From Bugulina stolonifera (taxonomy: Eukaryota > Bryozoa > Gymnolaemata > Cheilostomatida > Bugulidae), in assembly GCA_935421135.1 (NCBI GenBank), contig OW285190.1:17556501-17620500 (forward strand): DNA of 64,000 nucleotides, in the 5' to 3' direction. Positions 35,001 to 47,800 of this stretch are shown one piece after another; within the stretch, counting starts at the first letter, position 1, and each line of letters begins with the position of its first letter. Under the pieces are notes generated by a model, which was not told the origin of the DNA, did no database searches, and saw nothing but the letters and a program-made list of their open reading frames with translations. Both the position numbers and the translations under genes were made by a program.

Positions 35001-35175
35001 CTACGATAACTTACACAACTCAAATATACGCCACTCTAGAGATGATGACTACTACATTGTGCCAGCAGCAGCAGAGAGCACAGCATCAGTTAAGGAGAAA
35101 CCAACTCCAGTTCCACGACAGGCTAGTATCCGCTCAACCGATGAAGTCGTAATGACACCAAACGATGAGGTTTAG
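26068..35175 (+). CDS. Tandem Venus-flytrap single-pass receptor 1
   Basis: Fifteen exons: 26068-26185, 28026-28160, 28621-28761, 28904-29052, 29311-29545, 29767-30197, 30645-30823, 30971-31259, 31565-31798, 32080-32244, 32900-33070, 33247-34018, 34341-34412, 34596-34688, 34913-35175; 3447 nt, 1148 aa. After a signal peptide, residues ~40-400 form one ANF-receptor/periplasmic-binding lobe pair (KLNWDYTTVAYASDS). Residues ~420-960 form a second, mGluR-like one: GDFILVVTMPIHD, LILDTCFNTALTQ, GDYSSHISTTEQ, FTHFLRTHPSA, MPFDDNFDGRAGYQVF. A single helix (~979-1001) replaces the 7TM domain. The 142-aa tail has Y1027MSP, Y1037TMP, Y1109IVP, Y1092DNL and PTPVPRQ (1125-1131). There is no kinase domain. 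Ligand unknown. Confidence 0.85.
32690..32850 (-). mobile_element. tRNA-derived SINE in receptor 1 intron
   Basis: On the minus strand: TGGCTGAGTGGTC (A box, 32832-32844), an extended variable region, and GGTTCAAGTCC (B box, 32766-32776), followed by a non-tRNA body. The head resembles a Leu/Ser-type tRNA. It lies in the intron between 32245 and 32899, opposite to the gene. Confidence 0.6.
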
Positions 35176-35190
35176 ACTAAAGACTGTGGT

Positions 35191-35270
35191 CCTAAATCAT
35201 CATATTGCATCCTAAATCATCATATTGCATCCTAAATCATCATATTGCATCCTAAATCATCATATTGCAT
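35191..35270. repeat. Four perfect 20-bp tandem repeats in receptor 1 3' UTR
   Basis: CCTAAATCATCATATTGCAT repeated exactly four times, starting 15 nt after the stop codon. Exact identity implies recent expansion. Confidence 0.95.
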
Positions 35271-37049
35271 TATCTGTGGTCTAAGATATATACTTTGTGG
35301 CATAGCCTATGGTCTATGGCCTTCCTTTATCCTATGAAGTCTAAAGTCTATTATCGAAATATTTTATCCTATTGCTAGTTCTAGACATATTTTATTAATT
35401 TGGTTCCAAGTTCAAATAGCATTTCTGTTATCATCATTAGAGGAAAATTTGCTATCTACCATCTACCCCAGCACCACCTAATGATATACTGATGCTGCAG
35501 TTTTAGATCACCACAGGGTGAGGCTAATGGGTAGCTTACATAGCTATCTAAACATATACCAGGTAGTCTTTACTTCTTTTAATAACAAAAATTTCAAACC
35601 TGAAGGTAGAGACTTTCCACAATACTGCAAAGCATAATAATTATGAAATTATTTATATAAGTAATCTAAATATGTATAATTATTTTATGTTGAACACTGT
35701 TATAAATGCATTCCATTGCCTTGCAGGTCTTCTCAGTGCTACAGGGAAATAGGTTTTGTTATCCAATGCAAGAGTGTGCATATAATTGTAGTAATTGTTT
35801 TTTATTTATTTGTGCACTCATATTATTATGAGCATACTAATTACACTACTTCGATTTGGAACAAATTTCGTTGGTTCATTAATTTACATGTATAATATTA
35901 TAATTAATTTATAGATTTGACCCACAAAGTATTCACTTGTTTATCTGTTACCTTTGTATATTTGCCAGAAATATTAAAATATTTTCGCTGCAATTCAAAC
36001 CATTGGCATATTTTAATATACAATGCTAGCATAGTGCTAGTGTTAGCACAGTACTAGTACTAGCATAGTGCTAGTGTTAGCACAGTACTAGTACTAGCAT
36101 AGTGCTAGTGTTAGCACAGTACTAGTACTAGTAATTTAGCCTAATCCACTATGATTTATCTTTCTAGTTTGTCAAAATAAACTTATCTGGAAACATTAAG
36201 CACTTTACCAACTTTAACTTCAAACCACATTAAAAGATACATAAATAAAAAGTTATTTTCTCACCATGTCAATAGTTCAAGAGGAGTAGTATAACATTGT
36301 TTTCAAAATACAAAGACTCTGCTGCACTCCTAGATTCTTATGACTGGTACAGGGGTCTTGGTATTGCTTTGATCCTCTACAGTAGCCTCCAGAGAGATGT
36401 AGGTTGCAATATTTTAACAGCTAATATTTTCAAATGGGTTACCCAATAATATACAAAGAAGGCAACTTCTCCCGCTTCAGTGTTAACAATGAGCTATGGC
36501 TATCTTATTGGAGGGGGGTTGACCTAACAACTATACCTCCATGTCCATCGGCAATTCAGTGTTCATATAGAAATTGGCTAAGTGAGCTGTATCTAGGTGC
36601 TTAGTTACAAGAGGGGAGTTAGGTATTCTCCCTGTTATAGAATGTGTTCATAATTATTTAGATTCCAAATGTCGTTCAGCATAAGCAACCAATCAGGTGG
36701 CAGTTTAATCCAATAAAACATGTTTTGTAAATGATTGTTTTTTCAAACATTATGAATGTTCGAAAAAATGTTGATTGAACTTTTCAAAGCCATGGTCTTG
36801 ATTTTAATTACTTGGGCACAAATTTTCAATGATTTTATTTTTGTTTTCTCCTACTTTAACAATGGCATAAATTGCCCCCATTTTGCAGCATATTAACATA
36901 ATTATAATGAATTGTTATTATTGCATGGTTGTGATACTAGAAAGGTTGTGGCAATACAATGGTATTCTTATAATAGGTTTATATCACGGTATGTGCTCTA
37001 TGAATATTAATTTCATTCATACCCGAGCCATATTACACTGCGCCTATAT
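35271..37049. other. 3' flank of receptor 1, no gene seen
   Basis: AT-rich. It contains three tandem copies of a 34-bp unit (CTAGCATAGTGCTAGTGTTAGC...; about 36027-36129) that is itself palindrome-rich (GCTAGC, ACTAGT), and a partial MITE-A-like sequence near 36455-36505. Importantly, no seven-helix domain is found downstream of the receptor. Confidence 0.55.
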
Positions 37050-38655
37050 TAGGCCTGCACGGTGTTTCGGTTTCAAACGATGTAAACGGTGTGTGAACCC
37101 TCGGTGTTACACATCGGCAAATTTTTTATGCACCGAATCGCACCGGCACCGTGCCCAAACGATATATCGATGGTTCGGTGTAGTTCGATGTTATCGAACC
37201 GGACCGCTATGCCAGTAGTCATTCAATATTCATGCGGTCAATATCACGTGTTCTTGTTTACCTCACTTCAAACTAGGTTGCATACCTTCGCTAATCCGTT
37301 TCAACATTAACTGCCATCGTGGCTGTGATTGATTATCAATGTTGTGGAGGTAATAATTATTATTAAATTATACTAAATTGATTCATAATTACGTAACTTA
37401 GCAGATTCTGGTATATTGTATTCTATCGTTTGCATATGATTGCTTTGTTCATGAATAGTGTGCTGAAATAGAACAGTAGTATCCGATCGAATATAATGGA
37501 TTATATTATTTTATAAATAATATTAAATTATATAATTAAATTTAAACATACCATTGGATTAATTATTTCTATTATAATTAATCTACTACTAATGTTTAAG
37601 TTTGGTTATATTCGCTTGTAACTAAGAATAGCTACAATGCTTATAATAGTTAATCATTATAATTATGGCTTTTTAATTTAAAATCGTTGTGTAGTTATGC
37701 TTTTGGTAAGCACCAGCTCTTTATTTACTAATACTTAGAATAAGCTAATACTAATGTTCAATCAATATTTTGTAGGTAGAATTCATCGGACTGAGCCATC
37801 GTAATATCCCATCTGAAGACAAATCTGCTAGATTCAATCGGTGGACACACTGAATTATACCAAATCAGCAATCTATCAAGAAAGCTTGCAAGAAAGATTC
37901 CCTACATTAATCATTACATCATATGCAACTATGCTAGCGTTTCTTCTTTCTCTTGTGATATGAAGTTAGTCCATGTCATTTTAAATTTGTTATCTTTTTG
38001 TGTCAGTGGTACGAGTGTGGTGGAAATAATGTTTGCTGTTTTTCTTCTGTAATTTGGTCACAATCAGTAATAAATCTGATAAATTATATGTAGTCGGTTG
38101 GGTGTGTGTCCAGCCTCATGTTTTTATATTTATTAAAATTACATAAAATAGGTGAAGTAAGACCCAATGCAACTTAAGACTCACTAGACTACATGGGCAA
38201 ATACAAAATCTTGGGAGTAGGAGTAAGCACTGATTACTTTCATTAGCCCAATAGCTACTTAAATAAAATAATAGACATATACTATGTTTTAATGAAGCCC
38301 TGTCTGCCTGCCATATCTGAAAATAAAATAAACAATGATTGGCATGAACTCATGTTGCAAGAAAGTGTTGAGGATTTTTGTTCCCCTGTATTGAACGGTC
38401 ATGATGGGACAACTCTATTAGGCGAACTAGCTCCTGGACCAGTTCGATCCGGTATATCGAACCACAGTTGACACCGTCTAACACCGCTTGAGACCAGGAT
38501 CAAGGGGTCCGGTGCGGTTCGGTATATCGATCCAAATTTGGCATCGGTTGACACCGAATGAGACTAGGCACAAGAGAACCGGTGTCAACCGGTGTTTGAT
38601 TACCACCACCCCAAAAACCGAATATCAGTGGGGAGGCAACACCGGTGCAGGCCTA
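37050..38655. mobile_element. Non-autonomous hAT-type transposon, 1.6 kb
   Basis: Ends TAGGCCTGCACGGTG and CACCGGTGCAGGCCTA are inverted repeats, flanked by an exact 8-bp duplication GCCTATAT (37042-37049 and 38656-38663). Both sub-terminal 200-bp regions are rich in CACCGG/CGGTGT and ATATATCGA words in both orientations, the kind of array hAT transposases bind. The AT-rich interior has no transposase. Confidence 0.88.
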
Positions 38656-38875
38656 GCCTATATAATCATTGGGTTTTTATTGTATCGCAGCCTACCATTG
38701 GTCAGAATAATCAGGTCAATATTTTCATAACATAACAACATTCAAAGTAAGTGAGGCATGAGAGGAGCTATAACATGCTTTCATGCTGTGCACTTTTTTA
38801 TGTGTTGCTAGTGTGACATTACTCAGTCGTGTTTTTACTTTTTCCTACAGTGCTCTATGGCCAACCAGTACCAAT

Positions 38876-41800
38876 ATGGCCACATGGAAGGTTCTTCTTC
38901 CCTTCTGCGTTTTCTCTCTTCTATTGGAATCTGGATTATCTGAAAGCGCAACGCGCCGGGCACAGGAAATACCTTCAGGTTAGTTTAGCGACGTTAAAAT
39001 TTTCATGCTTTCTTTGCCAATTAAGCCAAGACTGATACATGTGGCTCAGTCCTGTCACAACATTGTATATTTAGTGGATTTGATTAACTTACATGTAAGG
39101 TACAGTGTGTGCAGTTTTCCGTTACATGTGGCCATACAACAATAGGTTGTAATATATTGGCCAGTAATGAAATTACACTGACAGTTCTGTTAGACCATAG
39201 TTTTTCATGAACACAGTTTTGCTTACGACCTATATAACTCTTGCTCCTTGCCGTTTTCTCTGTAAGCCTCTGTGTACCGCAGATCAGAGAATTTTATAGT
39301 GGCGCCTGATATGATGAGGTAGCTATCTACAAAGCCGAATCAGACCTACAATGATATCAATTGTCCCAGTAACATTAAAGTCATTATAAAACTATATTAT
39401 TTTTAATGCCTACGAATTTATTAAAAAGAGCCTTATTCTTATGAAAGCAGCGCACTGCTTTAAATAAGACCAACTCGTTCTCATGGTGTATCTGTCAGGC
39501 CCGTGCCATGCAAAATGGTACCATTAGTCCGGTATCTGGTGAAGCTAGACCTGGGCCAAGTATAGTCTGTATATTTCAAACGTGCATGTATTAGTTTTAA
39601 CTGAATCTAGTGCAGCAATGACTGTAGTCAAATGCATGTATTGTACATGTTGGTGAGGGGGCAGAACAAGGCTGAAGTGTAAACTGTGAACTGTACTAGT
39701 AACTAAACGATATTGTAGGGCATTTCATTTCATGTTGCTATTATTTCAATGATTATTCATAGCATTACAAATGATTCATTCACTGAATACCATTATCTGT
39801 TGTGTAGCGTATCGAGATATACAAGCTGTATAGAAGTATAGCATGAACCTTTTTACTTAAAGCCAGGGCAAGTCTAGATTTTTTAGTGATACTGCCACAT
39901 TATAATAATTGCATTCCTATATAAAATATTATTACAGTGATTGTAAATAGAGGATTAGTGCCTGGTATGATATAAATTATAATAGTTCTGCTTTGGGATG
40001 CTGCGCATAAGTTACCTGGTAATCGTATATATGACAATCGTGGCTCTAAACTAAATAGTTACCAAGTAAGCTTAGAGTAGCTTTAGAAAAAGTGCCTGCA
40101 CAAGTACATGGCTCTCTCTCTTTATATCCAAACATCTCTGTAGTCATCGACATGCATTATAATAATATGTTGGGTAATCAGTGTTTAGATAGTGGCAGCA
40201 TCTTTAAGTCAGCGAATTATATTGTTTGCTTTATAGTTTATAGCCTGAAGTAGTTTCAGGTTTCTTGTTTACTTCTTCACTTGGTCTAAGTTATGTGAAC
40301 ATGTGCAAAGGGGAAGGACAGAATTTCCATCTGCCATACACATACCTCACAAAAACTGATGTATACATGTATTTTGTCTCTACCCCATTTGATTGTGTAG
40401 TTAATGGGCAAAGTTGAGATGGTTTTTGTGGACGATATTGAATATAACATAACATAATAATAACATGATATAACATTTAACGATGGCAATAAAATAATGA
40501 TATTACATAACTGCAAACTTAACTTTTGCATAGCCTGTTTCATATGTTGGCAGCACGCTGCCAGTCAGTCCTACACATTTATATGTAACCTGGTAATGCT
40601 ATGCCTATGGAAAAAGCTTATTCTTAGAGCCGTGTTCTCCACTCCAGCAGTCAGTCAACCATTCTGTTTCCTGGAATTACAGTTTGTACTTGTTTGAACT
40701 GAGGCAACATCCTCTGCAATTGAAAACTCAAGTAGTTTATCCAATTTGATAAAATCTGTGAACTATTGGTAGCTAAACACTCAACTCCAGTGGCAGTGAG
40801 ACCTCAACAGTAAATTGTATATATGTATGCTTATCTTGTTACTATAGCAACCAGCTGCTCTAGTCTTTGGCCCCAAACATAGAATTGTCTCCTCTTATAT
40901 AACATAGAGGTAAGGTTTAAATAATAGACTAGTGCTTTTAACGCGTTATTGGCTGTAAAATGTCGATAAAGCTACAGGGCCCTGCTCAGTCAAGGACAAG
41001 CGTGTTTAATATCTTATGCTTCGTTTTAGATAACTCTGGCTTCTGATTGGCCAGAAAATGTTTCGCTGATTTCGTTTTGCACTTTTGCTTGTCAACAGAA
41101 ATTCCAAAAAAGATTGTAGTATTCTGTATTACGCGTACTACATGTATGTAGGTTGTTTAGCACTTCCTGTATTGTAGCCTATCTAAATATAATATCATGC
41201 CTTCACTTGTATTGTATGTGTCTGATATACCAGCAGGGATTGTGATATGAATACTTCATGATATTAGAGCAATATTATTTGCATAATTATGAATTTTGTT
41301 TAGATTTAGACTGTTCAATTCTATGAGTATAAAATTCAACCCAACATCACGTTTACTGTTTACTGTTGTTTTACTACTTGTACGAATACTTGCCAAGTGT
41401 CCAGATTTTGTCAGGGCACCCCCTGGTTTTTGCAGCTACCCCTACTAATTGTCTAACCAATCCTGATCATTATTTTAAAAGCTACTAAATACATGTAGCA
41501 CTAAAATAGATAATTTGATACTTTTGAGATATAATTTTCTTTCAAACAATAACCATCCAAACTACATGTATTTTTCAAGGATTCTAGTACTTGTCCAGGA
41601 AGTTTGAGCAGACAAGACCAGATTTGTTCTGATTGTTTGCTCTTGCTCCCTGGAAAGTATGACCTACATTGGCATGACCTGCTGCTGAACTGAAGGCATA
41701 TACATGTACATACAATGTAGGTGCCTACTGTTATAATGCATACTACAGCAATAATAACAACAATGTTGATGTTTTGCTAGAAAGTAGTAACTATGCATTA

Positions 41801-44800
41801 ACATGGGCAGGGAATTTGAAGCATCTCAATAATACTGTTTATGACTTATTCAATACTATTTGCTTACTCAAATTCCTTTGCATATCTACAATTATAAACA
41901 ACCCACTGAGTCAACAGTGTGCTTGCTATTTTTGATACCATAGGATAGAGATGGTACAGAGTAAAACACACTTACTAAATAATTCCTCTTTCACAACACT
42001 ATGATCAATGAGCCAGAGAAATTACTGAATATGTAATTAGAGTTTATGGGTGTTTATATCTATGTGGAATGTTTTATCTGATATCATCAGGTACCATCCT
42101 ACAATCAGTAGCTGTGTGCTCAGATAGACAGGCTGATAAGTTGCTGTGGGAGGTTTCTTCATGCAGTAAATACATCTGTCTGTAAGGCCCCCAACCTGTG
42201 GCACACTGATTGGATGAATTTGACTTTGTAGTGAGTCTTAAATAAGAGGCATGCTCTTACTTTATTTTATGAAAATTGGCAGATTTGTAGTTGTTTGTGT
42301 GCCAAAACTTTAGGTCATATTATACAAAATCATGTGGTTTACTGGAGTGGTATTTCTAGGTAGGCACCCATACCATTAGTCTCTGGTGCATAGAGTAGTC
42401 TGGCATTAGATGTACCCCAGTTTTGTTACACAATGTGATTATTAGTCATCAGCTCTCTATAAACAACATAGACGAGATGTAAATAGGTGTCGATATTTCC
42501 TACTTTGCAACTTGCGTCATCATACGTAGGTTAAAGTCCAATATTACAGGAAGTTTGTAAAAGGATTGGAACAGATAACTAGATGAATATCATTGTTGGA
42601 AATTAAAAGCTTTTGTTGGTAACTACGTCATTTGTTACAATTATAGAGGTCTATCGCATATTTTTGAACTAATAGGACAGCTAAAGTAGATGAATAACTA
42701 TGTCTTGGTGCTACAGCTGGCATCACTTCCTGGGGGGGGGGGGGGGGCGGAGGGGGGTGTTGCTTCCTGTGTAATAATGGGTGAGCCTCACAGTTGATGC
42801 CTGGCCCACAATGCACCATCAACCACATTTTGCTCTGTATGATGCTAATATGAATACCATTATATACATATAAATATATTAAATATTATATCTAATGATA
42901 GTATTAGAGCAAAATGGAAAAAACATAATGTTAACATCTTCATTTTCCTCATACCAATGGCTATGTGAGGTAACATAATATTGGTTGTAAGCTATGCCAT
43001 CTTTTCCTGGTTAACATTTTAATCAAGTGAACATCTGGCATACTTTCTAGAGCTCATATTTCCTACCAGCTGTAAAAGCTTGGCACCAGTAGTTTATCTG
43101 CAATTCTGATCTGGTCGGAATGAATACATGCAAGCATACTATCACATTATTGAAGTGAAATTTTGTGTGTGTAGTTACTGGTGCATGAATATGATAATCA
43201 TGTTTGTAATATGTGTGTACAAACCAGCCTGTGGCTATTAGCTTCAATGTACACACTTATATGTAATTAAATTCCTACTCTAGCAATAAATTTGGATCCC
43301 TTCCTTGACTAACAGAAAGTGTAGTATTTCTTATCTACACAACTGAATATGCCCCAAGTCCTTGTTTATCTCCTAATCTGACAAATATTTCCTCTAAAAT
43401 GGCTTGCTCAGTTCATACTGATAGAAATCATACTACTGGCTACTGGCCTGGAAGAGTTCAACTACAGCATCTGTGTTAGCACGCCATTCTGTACAATGTG
43501 TTAGCACACCATTCTGTACAATGTGTTAGCACGCCATTCTGTACAATGTGTTAGCACGCCATTCTGTACAATGTGTTAGCACGCCATTCTGTACAATGTG
43601 TTAGCACGCCATTCTGTACAATGTGTTAGCACGCCATTCTGTACAATGTGTTAGCACGCCATTCTGTACAATGTGTTAGCACGCCATTCTGTACAATGTG
43701 TTAGCACACCATTCTGTACAATGTGTTAGCACACCATTATGTACAATGTGTTAGCACACCATTCTGTACAATGTGTTAGCACACCATTCTGTACAATGTG
43801 TTTTAGATTCCGAAGTATATGTCATATACGTGAGCAATGAAGACCAGTACTGTAAACCCAACACTGAACGAAGAGATTCCAGAGCAGTTCAAGCTGCCAG
43901 AGAAACATTGGCATTGCTGAACAAGAATACAACAATCAGCATCGGTAAGTGTAAATTCTGCAAAATGTGTGTATGTTATAGGCTAACTGTCAAAAAGTGA
44001 CTGTTAATTTTTAGAGATTAAAATGGTTTCACTACTTGTTCATAAAAGGATATAATATACGTACTATATGTGTATACATGTACATGTATATGTACTATAA
44101 TATAATCCCTATCTTCATTATATTCATATGATTATCCACACTTTTTCTATCGCAGTTTACTCCAACTTTGTTTTTGGATTAGTAAAAAAAATTATTCCAG
44201 AAACAAGATTATCTTTCCTCTCAGTTCCTTCACAATCTACTGATTGGAATGTTATATGGTATATTTCATAGCCTCTGTTCTTCTGCTTGTTTCCTCTTGT
44301 ATTTTCTTGAAAATTTTGCAGCAATATCAGAATATTTAGTTAGGAATATTGGAAAACATACTCCACATTGAATCATCAATCACCTACATATATTTGGTGA
44401 TCAACAACCAATGAATATTCATGTTTTTATAGGCTAAGCGCAAGATAATGAGGATTTGCTTAGAAATGCGACTTTCATTATGCACTGCAGATTTTTCTTG
44501 CATTTTTCAGGGATCCAAGTACTTCCTTTCTGTAGAAATGATCAGATCACCAGAGTGAAGCTTAGCGCCAAAATACTAGCACAGGTTCCAACAGCCGACT
44601 CATGCACAAATGATGGGGAGCAAACTCTGAGCCTAGAAAACACTACGCTGATAGGTAAGGCAATACTAAGCTCATATTTAGTAAGAAGTGAAACTTTTTT
44701 AAAAGTAAACGGTTCCGTCGATGTGATGTGATGTGATGTGTTTCTGAAGCTACATTACATTCTCCTGCACTGTGGACTAATTCCTGTACGTTCAACTTAT

Positions 44801-47800
44801 ATTATGACTGCAATTGTACATTATTGCTTTACTGTTGTTGGCCTCACATTGTATGTTTCGTGAAGAGCCATTGCTACAGCTGTGGTGTAAATGAAATGTG
44901 AATGGATGTTGTCCAAGCTGTAATGCAAAGAGAAGATGTGAGGCTGGACACTGCTACTACTTAGACCTCCATAGACACTATTATGAAACTATTCTCATTT
45001 GCTGATAGTTAACTGAAACTTAGAAAATTATATGCATGTATATGACAAAATGTTAGACTTTTCATTTAATATTTAGTCCTTTCTTACAGTTGCAACTACC
45101 TATCACAGTTTTGTGTCTTTCTATTTCACTTTAGGAGTTGTCGGCTCAGGGCACTTTGGACTGCAGCACATTCTTGCAGGAACAAACATTCCTGTGATCA
45201 CACTGGGAGAAACTTCTACATCAATGCAGTCAGCAGACAATGTATTCTACACAAGTAATCCATCAGCAGTACGTGCTAAGGTAAGTACTTCATTAGCAGT
45301 ACATGCTAAGGTAAGTAATTCATTAGCAGTACATGCTAAGGTAAGTAATTCATTAGCAGTACGTGCTAAGGTAAGTAATTCATTAGCAGTACATGCTAAG
45401 GTAAGTAATTCAATAGCAGTACGTGCTAAGGTAAGTAATTTATTAGCAGTACATGCTAAGGTAAGTAATTCAATAGCAATACGTGCTAAGATAAGTAATT
45501 CATTAGCAGTACATGCTAAGGTAAGCAACCTGCTAGTTTGTGATGCCAACAGGGTTTGGTTTTCACAAATTTCTATGGTTACAGAACAGCAGTTCCCATA
45601 ATACGAACCACGTGTATAAATTATTCAATTAGGTTATAAACTGCTTTAAATACACATGATCAAAAACCTAATTCCATCATACTTATCTGGATTTTGCTCA
45701 GGCAATAGCAGATCTAGCTGTCAAGCTAAACTGGGACTACACAACCGTAGTTTATGCATCTGACTCTACTAGTAAAGACTTGAAACTGTTACTTGAGAAG
45801 GAACTCAAAGATAACTTGATCTGTGTAGATAGTTACACAGATTTTTCTCCAGCTACTGGAATACCAGGAGAGATTTATGGTGCTAGCAAACCAAAAGGAA
45901 TTATACTTCTGGGAGCCGACGCGAATTGTGAGTGGCGATCATCTCGATGTTTCCAATATTTTACTTTGAATAACTTTTCCTGTGAATTATGTACAATGAT
46001 TTACAGTTTGTAGTTATGTATAAATGTAATCATATAAGTTAAAATTCAATAGTGCAAAAATTCCTACAAAATAGAAACTTAGTTATACATGTGCAGATAG
46101 TTGGAGGTGATGAAGCCCACTCACCACCTCAACATTTCTTCTAGCTTGTGAGTAAAAAATCTATATAATATATTTTAGCCATCACTGACACCGGTAGAAG
46201 GGAGAGCCTCACCTGGATTATATCTCCAAGATTTCCAGAAGCTGCAAACTTTCTGTTCACCTCTAAATCAGCAGACGAAGCCTACATTGTTGAGCACCTA
46301 CAGCCAAACTATTTGTCTCCTGTGTGGCGTCTGATATCCAAGTCGGTCCAGGATGCGCTAGACACTGACTGCTCAGGAAGCTTGAGTAATTGTGTACATG
46401 CTGGGGTGGGAGAGTTCCAGTCTCGTATTAACAACAGGTTAAAAGTTGTGAACCTGAGCTATGAAGAAATAAATTCTACCCATGTGCATGAGCAAGAAAC
46501 GGACCAAACTTTTGGGTTTAAAGGAAATATGTTGGAGCCGTCAGAATTTGCACCAGTCTACCAAGTCAAATCTGCAAATCAGGAAACTGTGAGTTTAGAT
46601 TAATTGCTTGAACTTCATTGGATATCAGTTTTACGCATTAATTTCTAAAAATATAATTTGAAACTGTAAAATTTAAGCTTTCACCCTAACTACTGCAGAT
46701 ATGTTACATGTCTTTATCTACATGACTTGCCATCTTATTGGTGTATTAATTTAATTGATTAATATAATATGTGTAGAGGTGCACATGTGTGACAACTTTC
46801 ACTGTGCACTATATATAATCAGAATAACTACTACATGGTTTGCTGTGTTCTCCAGATCTCTCAATATACTCTAAATGGCGGATGGAATATCTCCTCTGCA
46901 AATCAGATGTTTAACAAGTTCTGGTGCACGAATAAACAATGCCAAAGCAAATGCAACCAGCAGATCAAACCTAAAAACTACACATACATACATGGAGACT
47001 TCATCGTCATAGTAACCATGCCAATTCATGACAGGTAAATATGGTGTATACACACTCTCATGTGTTATGAGTACAGTATATTATTGTATGTCTCAGTAGC
47101 CAATAAGTAGAGTGCAGCTCAGTCTACATGTAGATATACCAACATCATCGTACACGTACATTGAAGATGGAACTTTCTGATACGAATTTTGTGATTTTAG
47201 TTTTAATAACTACCCAGATTTGTGGAGCTGTAAGGAGTTTAACAACGAAGCATCACTTAGAGCTGAGGCGGCCATATTTGCCAAAGAGAGGCTCAACACT
47301 CTTCTTAAGAATGACAGCATAAACCTGGGACTCCTAATACTGGATACTTGTTTTAACACGGCTCTCACACAGAAGCTGTTAACAGATGTGTTGAATGGAA
47401 CTACAGAGTACTGTAACAAAGAACATTGCTTAGACAGGTCAAAGATCATTGGACTCGTCGGAGACTACAGTAGCCATATATCAATCACTGTAAGTCTGAA
47501 TTTAATTTAATTCAAATTATTTTATATAATATTAGGATCTGCAGTGTAATTGCCTTTCAAGACCTATGGCACTCTTTGTCCTATTTACCAAACACATGTA
47601 TATGCATTTTATATGACATGTCACCACCATGTACGTTCTCAAAAGCATTTCGCTTTCTGCGATATCATCTTTACCTTCACAATAGCTTGTATCAATTGTT
47701 GAGTATGATTTGTACTGATACTTGAGAACTGTGGAGAATGTGCATGTACATACTCGTCACCTTCGTTGTGTTGAACTTAGTCTCATGGCAACTGAGTTAA

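Noticed and set aside
36883..37310. Plus-strand frames near and inside the 37-kb hAT element
   Set aside because: They cross the element boundary and contain no transposase or zinc-finger motif.
38783..38983. Longer N-terminus for receptor 2 starting at 38783
   Set aside because: The in-frame extension crosses a good acceptor (TTTCCTACAG, 38841-38850), and the Met at 38876 gives a clean signal peptide and matches receptor 1's first-exon layout.
43473..43801. CRISPR-like array
   Set aside because: Thirteen contiguous 25-bp units without spacers, within an animal gene.
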